Positions 53,125 to 62,525 of a stretch of 64,000 nucleotides of DNA are shown piece after piece. Below the pieces are notes generated by a model. The model did not search any database. It saw only the letters and a program-made list of their open reading frames with translations, and had not been told where the DNA came from. Both the position numbers and the translations under genes were made by a program. The DNA lies in the NCBI RefSeq assembly GCF_022344005.1, contig NZ_CP092189.1, forward strand, positions 246,945 through 310,944. Direction: 5' to 3'. Each line of letters opens with the position of its first letter. Position 1 is the stretch's first letter. The DNA comes from Deinococcus sp. KNUC1210 (GTDB taxonomy: Bacteria > Deinococcota > Deinococci > Deinococcales > Deinococcaceae).

Positions 53125-54336
53125 TTACTGCGCGGGTTCAAGCTCCACTTTCAACCAGCCGGGCTGCCGCTGATCGAACGCTTCATACGCGCTGATGGCG
53201 TCGGTCAGCCCTTCCTGCTTGGAGATGATGCGCGTCGGATCGACCACTCCGGCGGCCACCAGATCCACGAGACGCGGGATGTAGTTCCGGTGGTTGCAGT
53301 TGCCCATCCGAATCGTCAGGTTCTTGTTCATCGCCTTGCCGATAGGGTAGGTGTTCACGGTTGGCGAATACACACCGATAATGCCGATCTGCCCGGCCTT
53401 CTTGACCACTTCGATGGCCCATTCCAGCACCTGCGTCGGCGCGTCGCCGGGAACCCAGTGGTCGCCTCTGGGCTTCGCGTCCGGAGCAATCTCCTTGACA
53501 GCTTCCCGGTCCTTTTTCTCGGTCTGGGCGTCGGGCTTGGCGGGGCCGTGTTGCGCGTGCTGGGCGTCCACACCCACCACGTCGATCACGCAGTCCACGC
53601 CCACACCGTCGGTCAGCCGCTTGATGACTTCGATGGGGTCTTCGCGCTCGAAGTTGATGATCTCGGCTCCGTTCTGCTGCGCCATGTCCAGACGGTCATC
53701 AAGGCGGTCGATGGCAAAGATGCGCGTGGCTCCGAGCAGGCGGGCACTGATGATGGCGAACTGCCCCACCGGGCCGCAGCCGAAGACCGCCACGCAGCTG
53801 CCGGGTTTGACCCCCGCGATGTCGGCCCCGAAATACGCCGTGGGAAAGATGTCGCTGAGCAGCAGGGCCTGATCGTCACTCACAGTGTCGGGCAGCCGAA
53901 CCAGACTGCTGGCGGCGTACAGAATGCGGGCCTTCTCGGCCTGAAGCCCCTGAAGCGGGCCGCTGTCTTTCGGACCGCCATAAAACGCGGTTCCGGCAGC
54001 GGGGCCGTTGGGATTGGCGTTGTCGCACTGAGCCGTGTTGCCCTCGCGGCAGGGCGGACACACGCCGCACGAAACCGTGGAAGGAATCACCACTCTGTCG
54101 CCGGGCCGGAAATTGCGAACGTCTGCGCCGACCTGTTCGACCACGCCCACGCCCTCGTGTCCCAGGATGGTGCCGGGAACCATCCCGCTCATGGTGCCGC
54201 GAATGAAGTGCAGATCGGTGCCGCAGATGGCGCTGGCGGTCAGACGCACGATGGCGTCGGTCGGTTCCTGAATTTGAGGCTCAGGCACGTCCTGAAGCTC
54301 GATCTTTCCAATATCCTGCCAAACGACTGCTTTCAT
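53125..54336 (-). CDS. Zinc-dependent alcohol dehydrogenase (formaldehyde dehydrogenase-like)
   Basis: The 403-residue protein (ATG at 54336, GGAGGCAGA upstream) is a medium-chain dehydrogenase. Catalytic zinc ligands are in SAICGTDLHFIRGT and LGHEGVGVVEQVG; the structural zinc loop is CGVCPPCREGNTAQCDN; NAD binding is at VAVFGCGPVGQFAIISA. The insertion before VDCVIDVVGVDAQHAQHG and the PETRIQ-like tail resemble glutathione-independent formaldehyde dehydrogenases of the 400-residue type. Substrate remains uncertain. It converges on DUF2090. Confidence 0.88.
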   Translation of the reverse strand: MKAVVWQDIGKIELQDVPEPQIQEPTDAIVRLTASAICGTDLHFIRGTMSGMVPGTILGHEGVGVVEQVGADVRNFRPGDRVVIPSTVSCGVCPPCREGNTAQCDNANPNGPAAGTAFYGGPKDSGPLQGLQAEKARILYAASSLVRLPDTVSDDQALLLSDIFPTAYFGADIAGVKPGSCVAVFGCGPVGQFAIISARLLGATRIFAIDRLDDRLDMAQQNGAEIINFEREDPIEVIKRLTDGVGVDCVIDVVGVDAQHAQHGPAKPDAQTEKKDREAVKEIAPDAKPRGDHWVPGDAPTQVLEWAIEVVKKAGQIGIIGVYSPTVNTYPIGKAMNKNLTIRMGNCNHRNYIPRLVDLVAAGVVDPTRIISKQEGLTDAISAYEAFDQRQPGWLKVELEPAQ

Positions 54337-54469
54337 TCTGCCTCCGGGACGGCGGTCGGCTGGCACAGGCAGAAAGCCCGGCAGCGCCACTCGAATTCAG
54401 GCTAGGAAGCGGTGGTGAGCCGACAGTGGCAGCCGTCTGAAGGCAGGAGGAGAGGGGATTAAGCAGAGC

Positions 54470-54997
54470 TTATTGATGGGCTGCTGGGCTCAGTCCGTCA
54501 CTGCTCCGGTTTACATGCAGATCGTGTACCTCGTTCACCATGCCGAGTTCCCGCAGACGGGCGGCGATCAGCGAGCGGTGACAGTCGGCTGGGTCGGCCT
54601 CGTAGCACAGCAGGGCCACCGTTTCGCGGGCAGCCAGGCGGCCCAGCTCTTCCAGCGCTTCGCCCTGCGTCGCCAGATGCGCCAGATAGCCGCGCTTCAG
54701 CGACGCGAAATCATGCGTCAACTTGTAGTCTTTTCGCACGGCAGGCGGGGTGCCGAGGGCCCGTAGATGCAGGTAGCCCAGGCCGCCCTGTGCGAGCGCG
54801 GTGCTCAGTGCGGTTTTGGAAAACCCTGGCCGTCGGCTCTGAGCGCGTTCGCGGGTATCGACCAGCACCGTGACGCCCGCCTGACTGAGCGTGCCGATCA
54901 GGGCGTCCAGAGCTGCGCCCTCATAGCCGATGGTGTACAGCATGGCGCCCGCAGGAAATGCCTGCACAGCCCCCGGCCCCGGTGATGTGGTGGACAT
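54470..54997 (-). CDS. DUF488 family protein
   Basis: The 175-residue protein (start chosen at 54997) matches DUF488: MLYTIGYEGAALDALIGTL, VTVLVDTRERAQSRRPGFSK, LGYLHLRALGTPPAVRKDY and VALLCYEADPADCHRSLIAARL. The Cys-x4-5-Cys-H-R element at the end is invariant in the family. The function is unproven; some members associate with stress or DNA repair-like settings. It lies between a dehydrogenase and the divergent polyol kinase gene with no clear operon partner. Confidence 0.82.
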   Translation of the reverse strand: MSTTSPGPGAVQAFPAGAMLYTIGYEGAALDALIGTLSQAGVTVLVDTRERAQSRRPGFSKTALSTALAQGGLGYLHLRALGTPPAVRKDYKLTHDFASLKRGYLAHLATQGEALEELGRLAARETVALLCYEADPADCHRSLIAARLRELGMVNEVHDLHVNRSSDGLSPAAHQ

Positions 54998-55185
54998 GCT
55001 CCAGTCTAGATGGACGGCCCGCCGCTGCCGCCGCTGTCTGAAGAATGCCTCCGGGCTCGGCCGCCTTTCTGAGCGTGTCATCTGCATTCTCTGACTTCAT
55101 TTTTTCCTTGACATCGGGCACCCTCCGCCCTAGCGTTTGTCCAGCGGCATGATCGTCACACACGGGCCGCTCTCTGGAGAATCCA

Positions 55186-55893
55186 ATGGACACGCTTCCT
55201 CCCCGGGCACGGGCCCGTTCAGCACAGTCGACTGTTCTTCAGGCCACCACCGCCGACCTCGTGGCGCGGGCGCGGGCCATGATCGTGCCGGGTGAGCGCC
55301 GCATTCTCGGCATCACCGGAGCGCCGGGCGCGGGCAAATCCACCGTCTGTGCAGCGCTGGCGGCAGCGCTGGGAACGGACGCGGTGATCGTGGGTATGGA
55401 CGGATTCCATCTCGCCAATCAGGAACTCGTGCGCCTGGGCCGTCGTCAGCGCAAAGGCGCACCCGATACCTTCGACGCCGACGGATACGCCGCGTTGCTG
55501 CGTCGGCTGCGAGATCCGCAGGGCCAGACGGTGTATGCGCCCGTCTTCGACCGCGCCATCGAGGAATCGATCGGCAGCGCGGTTCCCGTGTTTCCGGATG
55601 TCCCGCTCATCATCACTGAGGGAAACTATCTGCTGCTCGAAGAGGGCGACTGGGAAAGGGCCGCCGCCGCTCTCGACGTGGTGTGGTATCTGGACCTGTC
55701 GGACGAGGTGCGGCTGGAGCGTCTGCTGCTGCGCCACGAGCAGTTCGGTAAGTCGCGCACCGAGGCCGAGAGCTGGGTTGCGAGTGTCGATCAGCGCAAC
55801 GCCGACCTGATCGCGCAGACACGTGGGCGTGCCGATCTGGTGGTGCAGGTCGTGGACGCTGTGCCAGAGGATGCTGGGCAGGTGCAGCGCTAG
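55186..55893 (+). CDS. Nucleoside/sugar kinase of the uridine kinase-like family (FrcK-type)
   Basis: The 235-residue protein has a P-loop ILGITGAPGAGKSTVC at about residues 40-55, the substrate segment VIVGMDGFHLANQEL, GAPDTFDADGYAALL, YAPVFDRAIEESIGSA and IITEGNYLLLEEGDW. These match the uridine kinase/phosphoribulokinase-like group that includes FrcK of fructose operons. Next to a polyol ABC transporter and a mannitol dehydrogenase-like gene, phosphorylation of fructose or another keto-sugar is the natural guess. It converges on the LacI gene (27 bp gap) and stands apart from DUF488 by 188 bp. Confidence 0.8.
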   Translation: MDTLPPRARARSAQSTVLQATTADLVARARAMIVPGERRILGITGAPGAGKSTVCAALAAALGTDAVIVGMDGFHLANQELVRLGRRQRKGAPDTFDADGYAALLRRLRDPQGQTVYAPVFDRAIEESIGSAVPVFPDVPLIITEGNYLLLEEGDWERAAAALDVVWYLDLSDEVRLERLLLRHEQFGKSRTEAESWVASVDQRNADLIAQTRGRADLVVQVVDAVPEDAGQVQR

Positions 55894-55919
55894 AGTGTTC
55901 CGGGCTGGCCCGAACAGGC

Positions 55920-56984
55920 CTAGCCTTTGGTCAGGGCCTCGGGCCGCACGCTCCCCGAGAGCTGCATGGCAACCGAGTCGGGGCGGGGGGCCGCGCAGCT
56001 TCCACGCACGATCAGCTGGGCGGGGAACACGACCTCGCGTGTGTATTCTTCGCCGCTGAGCGCTGCCAGCGTCATCTGTACGGCGGCGCGGGCCATGTCG
56101 GCGGCGGGCTGTTCCAGGGCCGTGATCCCCGGACTGACCAGTCCCATCCAGGAATAATTGTCGAAGGTCAGCAGCGATACGTCGTCTGGCACGCTGATAT
56201 TGAGTTCCTGAAGGGCGCGGTAGCAGCCTGCCGCACTCGCTCCGGTCAGCGCGAACAGGGCAGTCGGCGGCTGCGGCAGACGCATCACCTTCAGCGTGTA
56301 CTGGTAGGCGTTGTCCTCCGTCAGAAACATCACCTGTTCATATTCCGGGTAGGCGCTCAGGCCCACCTCGGCCATTGCGGCGGGGAAGGTATATGAGCGC
56401 ATTTCCGGGTGCATCTTCTGGTCGAATTTGCCGGTCGCGGCAATGCGGCGGTGCCCGAGCGAATGCAGATACCGCACGCCCTCGCGCACAGCACCGGGGT
56501 TGTCGAGCATGACCGACGGATACGGCGTGCCCGGTGAACAGTAGTCGATCTGGGCGATAAACACCCCGCGTTCGTGCAGCCTCGCCAGATAGTCGCGGCT
56601 CTTGTTGCCGTAGCCGGGGCGCAGGATCAGGGCATCGATGCGCTGACCGTACAGCAGTTTCAACTCGGCGAGTTCCTGTTCGCTCTGGTATTCGTTCTCG
56701 GTCAACAGCATGTTGTAACCGTTTCGGCGCAGTTCGACGCTCAGCGTGCGTGCCAGCTGAGCAAAAAACGGTTCGATGATCGATCCCAGCATCACGCCCA
56801 CCGTGCGGCTCTGCCCGGCCCGCAGCGCCCCGGCCCGCAGGTCGGGTTCGTAGTGAAGTTCGGCAATCGCGTCCTGAACGCGCCGAAGCGTATCGGGGTG
56901 CAGTTTTTCAGGCTCTTTGATGGCGCGTTTGGCAGTGGTTGCCGAAACGCCTGCCAGGAGAGCCACGTCGGTAATGCTGGTCAC
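55920..56984 (-). CDS. LacI-family transcriptional regulator of the polyol cluster
   Basis: The 354-residue LacI protein begins with the helix-turn-helix TSITDVALLAGVSATTAKRA and hinge RRVQDAIAELHYEPDLRA, then the sugar-binding core (RTVGVMLGSIIEPFFAQLAR, DALILRPGYGNKS, LHSLGHRRIAATGKFDQ, ALFALTGASAAGCYRALQEL, VSLLTFDNYSWMG). Start is GTG at 56984. The C-terminal IVRGSCAAPR ends the family core. It is divergent from the polyol ABC operon at 57273 and probably represses it until a polyol is bound. Unlike the other LacI gene it is intact. Confidence 0.9.
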   Translation of the reverse strand: MTSITDVALLAGVSATTAKRAIKEPEKLHPDTLRRVQDAIAELHYEPDLRAGALRAGQSRTVGVMLGSIIEPFFAQLARTLSVELRRNGYNMLLTENEYQSEQELAELKLLYGQRIDALILRPGYGNKSRDYLARLHERGVFIAQIDYCSPGTPYPSVMLDNPGAVREGVRYLHSLGHRRIAATGKFDQKMHPEMRSYTFPAAMAEVGLSAYPEYEQVMFLTEDNAYQYTLKVMRLPQPPTALFALTGASAAGCYRALQELNISVPDDVSLLTFDNYSWMGLVSPGITALEQPAADMARAAVQMTLAALSGEEYTREVVFPAQLIVRGSCAAPRPDSVAMQLSGSVRPEALTKG

Positions 56985-57082
56985 GTGCTCATTCTAGACC
57001 CCCAGACTTCGCCGGAGGTTCAACGTGAAGCGGGCGACAATGGACACGTGACCATGTGTGAACTCGGTCCAATAATTTCCCG

Positions 57083-57111
57083 TAGACAAAGCTTCTCTGA
57101 AGACTTACTGT
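57083..57111 (+). promoter_or_regulatory. Candidate promoter of the polyol operon
   Basis: TAGACA (57083-57088), 17 bp and TACTGT (57106-57111) are a weak -35/-10 pair upstream of the binding-protein gene. The 288-bp divergent gap also holds an AAGCGCTA near 57146 that resembles half of a LacI-family site. Support is modest. Confidence 0.35.
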
Positions 57112-57272
57112 ATGGGCACGAGTCCATTCGCTGCCTGAGCCACCGAAGCGCTACTGATCGGTGCGTATCAGTTCGTCATCCTGTGTGCCTGTTCCGCCTC
57201 TTTCCGGGCGTAACGGCGGCATGGTACGACTCGTGGCCGATCCTGCACCGTCTGTTCTTCCCTGGAGGCTCT

Positions 57273-58601
57273 ATGAAACGATTTGCCCTGCTTTCCGCCC
57301 TTCTCCTCGGCACCGCCGCACAGGCCGCGACCATCACCATCGCCACCGTCAACAACCCCGACATGGTGACGATGCAGAAACTGTCGCCCGAATTCACCAA
57401 GAAGTACCCCGATATTCAGGTGAAATGGGTCGTGCTGCCCGAGAACGAACTGCGTCAGAAGGTCACGCTCGACGTGGCGAGCGGTGCAGGCAGCTTCGAC
57501 GTGGCGACGGTGGGCGCATACGAGGTGCCGATCTGGGCCAAGAACGGCTGGCTGAACCCGCTGACCCCGATGTTTGCCAAGGATGCCGCCATCGCCAAGG
57601 CCTACAACCTCAACGACATCATCCCGGGCGTTCGCGGCGCACTGACGGTGGGCGGCAACCTGTACGCCGTTCCCTTCTACGCCGAGAGCAGCATGACCTT
57701 CTACAACAAGGACCTGTTCAAGAAGGCCGGCCTCACCATGCCCGTGCAACCCACCTGGCAGCAGGTTCAGGGCTTTGCCGCCAAGATCAACGATCCCAAG
57801 AACGGCGTGTACGGCATCTGTCTGCGCGGACTGCCGGGCTGGGGCGAGAACATGGCGTTCTTCACCACGATGGTCAACACCTTCGGCGGACGCTGGTACG
57901 ACAACAACTGGCAGGCGCAGCTCAATAGCCCCGCCTGGAAGACCGCTCTGAACTTCTACGTCGACATGATGAAGAAGTCTGGCCCTCCCGGAGCCACCTC
58001 CAACGGCTTCACCGAGAACCTGACCCTGATGAGCCAGGGCAAGTGCGGAATGTGGGTCGATGCGACCGTTGCCGCCGGCCTCCTGAGCGACGCCAGCAGC
58101 AGCAAGATCGTCAACAGCGTCGGCTTCGCCAATGCGCCTGTCGGCCCCGGCACCACGCGCGGCAATCACTGGTACTGGAGCTGGAACCTGGCGATTCCCA
58201 AGAGCACCAAGCAGGCCGACGCCGCCTTCAAGTTCCTGACCTGGGCCACCAGCAAGGAGTACATCGCGCTGGTTGCCAAGACCAAGGGTAACTGGGCTGC
58301 CGTGCCCCCAGGCACCCGCACCAGCACCTACACCAACGCTGCCTACAAGAAGGCCGCCGGAGCGTTCAGCGGCCTGGTCCAGAACGCCATCAACAGCGCT
58401 GACGTCACCAAGGCCACCAAGGACGCCGTTCCCTACAGCGGCATTCAGTACGTCGCCATCCCCGAGTTCCAGGCGCTGGGCACCCAGGTCGGTCAGTACG
58501 TCGCCGGCGCACTCAGCGGCCAGACCACGGTCGATCAGGCGCTGACTCAGGCGCAGGACGCTGCCAACAAGGTCGCCAAGGACGGGAAGTACCAGAAGTA
58601 A
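57273..58601 (+). CDS. Polyol/sugar ABC transporter substrate-binding protein
   Basis: ATG at 57273 with GGAGG upstream gives 442 residues. A signal peptide (KRFALLSALLLGTAAQAA) precedes a CUT1-family binding protein with ITIATVNNPDMVTMQKLSP, VLPENELRQKVTLDVASGAG, FDVATVGAYEVPIWAKNGWL, AVPFYAESSMTFYNKDLFKKAG and GGRWYDNNWQAQLNSPAWK. This combination is typical of sorbitol/mannitol-type binding proteins (SmoE/MtlE-like). It works with the permeases at 58760 and 59680. Mannitol dehydrogenase and polyol dehydrogenase genes downstream support polyols as ligands. Confidence 0.9.
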   Translation: MKRFALLSALLLGTAAQAATITIATVNNPDMVTMQKLSPEFTKKYPDIQVKWVVLPENELRQKVTLDVASGAGSFDVATVGAYEVPIWAKNGWLNPLTPMFAKDAAIAKAYNLNDIIPGVRGALTVGGNLYAVPFYAESSMTFYNKDLFKKAGLTMPVQPTWQQVQGFAAKINDPKNGVYGICLRGLPGWGENMAFFTTMVNTFGGRWYDNNWQAQLNSPAWKTALNFYVDMMKKSGPPGATSNGFTENLTLMSQGKCGMWVDATVAAGLLSDASSSKIVNSVGFANAPVGPGTTRGNHWYWSWNLAIPKSTKQADAAFKFLTWATSKEYIALVAKTKGNWAAVPPGTRTSTYTNAAYKKAAGAFSGLVQNAINSADVTKATKDAVPYSGIQYVAIPEFQALGTQVGQYVAGALSGQTTVDQALTQAQDAANKVAKDGKYQK

Positions 58602-58612
58602 CCTTCTCGCTC

Positions 58613-58667
58613 TTCAGCCGTCAGCGTTCAGCAACAGATGTTCGCTGAATGCGGCGGCTGAATTTTT
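58613..58667 (+). terminator. Intercistronic hairpin with T-run (attenuator)
   Basis: TTCAGCCG (58613-58620) pairs with CGGCTGAA (58655-58662), and an inner TTCAGC (58627-58632) pairs with GCTGAA (58644-58649); TTTTT follows at 58663-58667. It lies 11 bp past the binding-protein stop and would trim reading into the permease genes, keeping the binding protein in excess. Confidence 0.75.
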
Positions 58668-58759
58668 CTCCAGCGGTTTCGTCTGTGCTGTCCGCCTGGT
58701 TCGCAGTCCTTCCTGACGCCCCCTCGTTCCGTTGTCTCGACATGCCGCAAGGAGGCTCC

Positions 58760-59680
58760 ATGACGGCCCAAGCCATTCCCGCCAGCAGCCCGCCCACCAC
58801 CCGGCAGGGCTTTCGCTTTACTCCCTCGGTCATGATGTGGCCCGCGCTGCTGTATCTGATCCTGACCACTCAGGCTCCGTTTTTCCTGACGATCTATTAC
58901 AGCTTCTTTCAGCGCAATCTGCAGTTGCCGATGGAGAGCTATCCATTTGTAGGCCTCGACAATTACATCGGCCTTTTCAAAGACCCGCAGAACCTGTCGG
59001 TCATCTGGAACACCCTGGTTCTGACAGGCGGCGTCCTCATCATCACGCTGGTGCTGGGCGGCCTGCTGGCGATGCTGCTCAATCGCCCCTTCATGGGCCG
59101 CGCCCTGGTCCGCACCATCCTGATCAGCAGCTTTCTGATCATGCCGGTGGTAACCGCAGTGGTCTGGAAGAATCTGCTGCTCAACTACGACTACGGCTTT
59201 TTCTCGTGGCTGATCAAGGCGTTTGGCGGCTCACCCGTGGCGTGGCTCACGGTCCATCCGATGGCGACCGTGATTACCATGGTCAGCTGGGAATGGACGC
59301 CGTTCGCCATGCTGATCCTGCTGACCGGCCTCCAGAGTCTGCCCGACGATCAGATCGAGGCGGCGCGGCTCGACGGCGCGAACCCCTGGCAGGAATTCCG
59401 TCATATCGTGCTGCCGCACTGGACCCAGGCGCTGGAAGTGGTGATTCTGCTGGAAACGCTGAACGTGCTTCAGGTCTACGGTGAAATTGCTATCAGTACA
59501 GCGGGTGGCCCTGGCGTCGCCTCGACCAATCTGCCGTACTACATTTCGCAGAAGCTGCTGGTCGAGGGCAACATCGGGGTCGGCAGCGCGGCGGGCGTCG
59601 TCGCGGTGATTCTGACGAATCTGCTGGCCGTCTTCATGCTGCGCTTGATCAACCGCAACACTCAGGTCGGAGGACACTGA
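58760..59680 (+). CDS. Polyol/sugar ABC transporter permease (SmoF/MtlF-like)
   Basis: ATG at 58760, with AAGGAGG upstream, gives 306 residues with six helices (first MWPALLYLILTTQAPFFLTIYYSF). The EAA loop is QIEAARLDGANPWQEFRHIVLPHW. Residues ISTAGGPGVASTNLPYYI between later helices are common in polyol permeases. It heterodimerises with the next gene product; the genes overlap by one base (TGATG). It follows the binding-protein gene by 158 bp containing the attenuator hairpin. Confidence 0.92.
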   Translation: MTAQAIPASSPPTTRQGFRFTPSVMMWPALLYLILTTQAPFFLTIYYSFFQRNLQLPMESYPFVGLDNYIGLFKDPQNLSVIWNTLVLTGGVLIITLVLGGLLAMLLNRPFMGRALVRTILISSFLIMPVVTAVVWKNLLLNYDYGFFSWLIKAFGGSPVAWLTVHPMATVITMVSWEWTPFAMLILLTGLQSLPDDQIEAARLDGANPWQEFRHIVLPHWTQALEVVILLETLNVLQVYGEIAISTAGGPGVASTNLPYYISQKLLVEGNIGVGSAAGVVAVILTNLLAVFMLRLINRNTQVGGH

Positions 59681-60555
59681 TGACCACCGTCGGGACGACA
59701 AATTCACAGGCTCCGGTGACCACGGCCAATACCCCCAAAAAGACCTCGGGGCAGGCAGGCAAGATTTTCCTGACCCTGCTGACCTATGTGCTGGCCTTTA
59801 TCTTCTTTTTCCCGGTGCTCTGGATGCTGATGACGGCTTTCAAGACCGAGGCGCAGGCCGCCGCCATTCCGCCCGTCTTCGCGTTTTCACCGATTCTGCA
59901 TAACTTCAGTGTGGCCCTCCAGACCTACGGCCCTGCCCTGGCGAACTCGCTGATCGCGGCGCTGGGCAGTACGCTGCTGGCGTTTCTGCTGGGTCTGCCC
60001 GCTGCCTTCGCGCTGGCGGTCTATCCCACCAAGCGGGCTCAGGGCGTGCTGTCCTGGATTCTGAGCACCAAATTCATGCCCGCCGTGGGTGTGATCGTGC
60101 CGCTGTACCTGCTGTTCTCACGGGTGCACCTCCTCGACACCCTGCCCGGCCTGATCATCATGTACACCACCATGAATCTGCCGCTGGTGATCTGGATGAT
60201 GCACAGTTACATGACCGAAATTCCCTTTGCCATTTTCGAGGCAGCCAAAGTGGACGGTGCACCGATCTGGTGGGAATTCCTGGGGATGGCGCTGCCGCTG
60301 TCGCTGCCGGGCGTTTCGGCCACCGCACTGCTGGCGATTATCTTTGCCTGGAACGAATCGTTTTTCGCGCTGAACCTGACCACCAGCAATGCCACGCCCC
60401 TGAGTATTTTCGTCAAGTCGTTTCAGGCAGGCGAGAGTCAGTTCTGGGCGCAGATCAGCGCCGCTGCCGTGCTGACGGTGTTCCCGGTGATGCTGTTCGG
60501 CTGGATCGCCCAGCGCCAGCTCGTGCGCGGCCTGAGCTTCGGAGCGGTCAAGTAA
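59680..60555 (+). CDS. Polyol/sugar ABC transporter permease (SmoG/MtlG-like)
   Basis: The 291-residue partner permease has a Thr/Gly-rich cytoplasmic start, six helices and the EAA loop IFEAAKVDGAPIWWEFLGMALPLS. FPVLWMLMTAFKTEAQAA after helix 1 is the MalG-type element, and the C-terminus QRQLVRGLSFGAVK is standard. Together with the 58760 product it forms the channel. No ATP-binding subunit follows; the next gene is a mannitol dehydrogenase-like gene 242 bp on. Confidence 0.92.
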   Translation: MTTVGTTNSQAPVTTANTPKKTSGQAGKIFLTLLTYVLAFIFFFPVLWMLMTAFKTEAQAAAIPPVFAFSPILHNFSVALQTYGPALANSLIAALGSTLLAFLLGLPAAFALAVYPTKRAQGVLSWILSTKFMPAVGVIVPLYLLFSRVHLLDTLPGLIIMYTTMNLPLVIWMMHSYMTEIPFAIFEAAKVDGAPIWWEFLGMALPLSLPGVSATALLAIIFAWNESFFALNLTTSNATPLSIFVKSFQAGESQFWAQISAAAVLTVFPVMLFGWIAQRQLVRGLSFGAVK

Positions 60556-60650
60556 TGCTCATCAGCCGTCTCTAGGGCCGCGTCTGCGCCGTTCCTGTCT
60601 CAGATTCGCTGGACAGCAAGGCCGGGCCGACCCCGTGAGCGGCGATGACA

Positions 60651-60679
60651 GGCTCTGGAACGCTCTGCGCTTCAGAGCC
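60651..60679 (+). repeat. Hairpin between permease and dehydrogenase genes
   Basis: GGCTCTG (60651-60657) and CAGAGCC (60673-60679) form a 7-bp stem within the 242-bp gap. It is another potential processing or attenuation point in the polyol operon. Confidence 0.4.
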
Positions 60680-60797
60680 TGATTCCTTCAGGACGCTGTT
60701 GGCTCTCTGATCTGTGCGTCGGCCCGGCCTGGTGCCTGCTGCCGCTCTGAGCACGCTGTTCGTCTTCCTGATGTCGGGTTCTTCGGAGGACTCCCGT

Positions 60798-62308
60798 ATG
60801 GTCAAACTCAATCGTTCTGCCCTCTCCGTTCTTGGTGATTCTGTCGCCGTCCCGCAGTATCAGCCGCAGCATCTCACGTCCAATATCGTCCATTTCGGTG
60901 TCGGTGGCTTTCACCGCTCACACGAGGCCATGTATCTCGACCGACTGCTGAATGCCGGGCAGGGCGGCAGCGAGTGGGCGATCTGCGGCGTGGGCGTGTT
61001 GCCTTCCGATGTCCAGATGCGCGACGTGTTCGCCGCTCAGGACAATCTGTATACCCTGGTCACCAAGTCGCCGGAGGGCGACACGCAGGCCCGCGTCATC
61101 GGGGCAGTCAACGCCTTTCTGTTCGCTCCCGAGGACCCCGAAGCGGTGATCGAGAAACTCGCTGACCCAGCCACCCGCATCGTGTCGCTGACCGTGACCG
61201 AGGGCGGCTACAGCGTCAGCAACACCACCGGTGAATTCGACGCCTCCAGCCCTGACCTTCAGCACGAACCTGGCGGCGGGCGCGGTACCCAGAACGGTGT
61301 TCGGCTTCGTCACCGAGGGGCTTCGGCGGCGGCGGGAACGCGGCCTTGCACCGTTCACGGTCATGTCGTGCGACAACATGCAGGGAAACGGGCACGTAGC
61401 ACAGCACGCCTTTACCGCCTTCGCCCGGCTGAAAGAACCCGGACCTGGGCGAGTGGGTGGCAAAGGAAGTCGCGTTTCCCAACTCGATGGTCGACCGCAT
61501 TACGCCCGTCACCACCGCTGCCATGCGGGCCGAACTCACCCAGACGTTCGGCATCGAGGATGCCTGGCCGGTGGTGGCCGAGAGTTTCGCGCAGTGGGTC
61601 CTGGAAGACCGCTTCACGCTCGGTCGGCCCGCGCTGGATACGGTGGGCGTCCAGCTGGTCAGCGACGTGGAGCCGTATGAGCTGATGAAACTGCGGCTGC
61701 TGAACGCCTCGCACCAGGCCATGAGCTATCTGGGGCTGCTGGCCGGGTTCGGGTACGTGCATGAACTGTGCCAGCATCCCCTGTTCGTGCAGTTCCTGCT
61801 GGACTATATGGAGCGCGAGGCCACCCCGACGCTGCGGCCCGTGCCGGGCATCGACCTGAACGCTTACCGCCACCAGCTGATCGAACGCTTCGCCAGCACC
61901 GCCATTCAGGACACCCTGGCCCGGCAGATCGTGGACAGCTCGGAGCGCATGCCCAAATTCCTGCTGCCGGTGGTGCGCGAGCAGCTCGAAGCGGGCGGCG
62001 AGATCGCCCATGCGGCGCTGGTGATCGCGGCCTGGAGCATGTATCTGGAAGCGGTGAACGAGGGCGGGCGCTTTCCGGCGCTGATCGACCAGAGGGCCGC
62101 ACAGCTGGCTCAGGCGGTGCGCGGGGAGGCTGAACATCCGGGCGCATTTCTGGAACTGACCGAGGTCTTCGGTGATCTGGGCCGAAACGAGCGCTTCCGG
62201 GCGGCCTATCTGGCAGCGCGTGAGGAACTTCGTCGTCAGGGACCGCTGGGCGCGTTGCAGTCGCTGAACGAGCAGCAGACGCCCGCCCCGGTGCCTCACC
62301 ACCACTGA
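60798..62308 (+). pseudogene. Mannitol dehydrogenase-family protein, frameshifted twice
   Basis: ATG at 60798 (TTCGGAGGAC upstream) starts a long-chain polyol dehydrogenase: NIVHFGVGGFHRSHEAMYLD (NAD-binding), VGVLPSDVQMRDVFAAQDNL, VSLTVTEGGYSV. The frame shifts at about 61267 (one extra base in CACGAACC) into AAGAVPRTVFGFVTEGLRRR and SCDNMQGNGHV, then again at CCC 61438-61440 (one extra base) into EVAFPNSMVDRITPVT, the catalytic Lys/Asn region, and runs to 62308. Removing both bases gives 502 residues, a normal length. The enzyme would oxidise mannitol or a related polyol to a keto-sugar. Confidence 0.82.
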
Positions 62309-62366
62309 TCCACAGCGCCGTGTTGACTCTCTCCGTGTTTCCCTGATTTCAGCCTTTTCCTCTTCC

Positions 62367-62395
62367 GTTCTCGCTTTCCTCTAGAGAACGAGAAC
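62367..62395 (+). repeat. Hairpin between dehydrogenase and SDR genes
   Basis: GTTCTCG (62367-62373) and CGAGAAC (62389-62395) form a 7-bp stem in the 217-bp gap that otherwise shows no gene. Function may be mRNA processing; the evidence is structural only. Confidence 0.35.
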
Positions 62396-62525
62396 CCCCA
62401 AGACCACTGCGCCCGCTGCTTCCGGCGCACAATCCAACTGTCGTTCATCCCGCTGGCCGTCGCCGTCTCCGAACATCCCCACCAGGTCAGGCTCACATCC
62501 GTTCTCAATTCCAAGGAATTCAACC

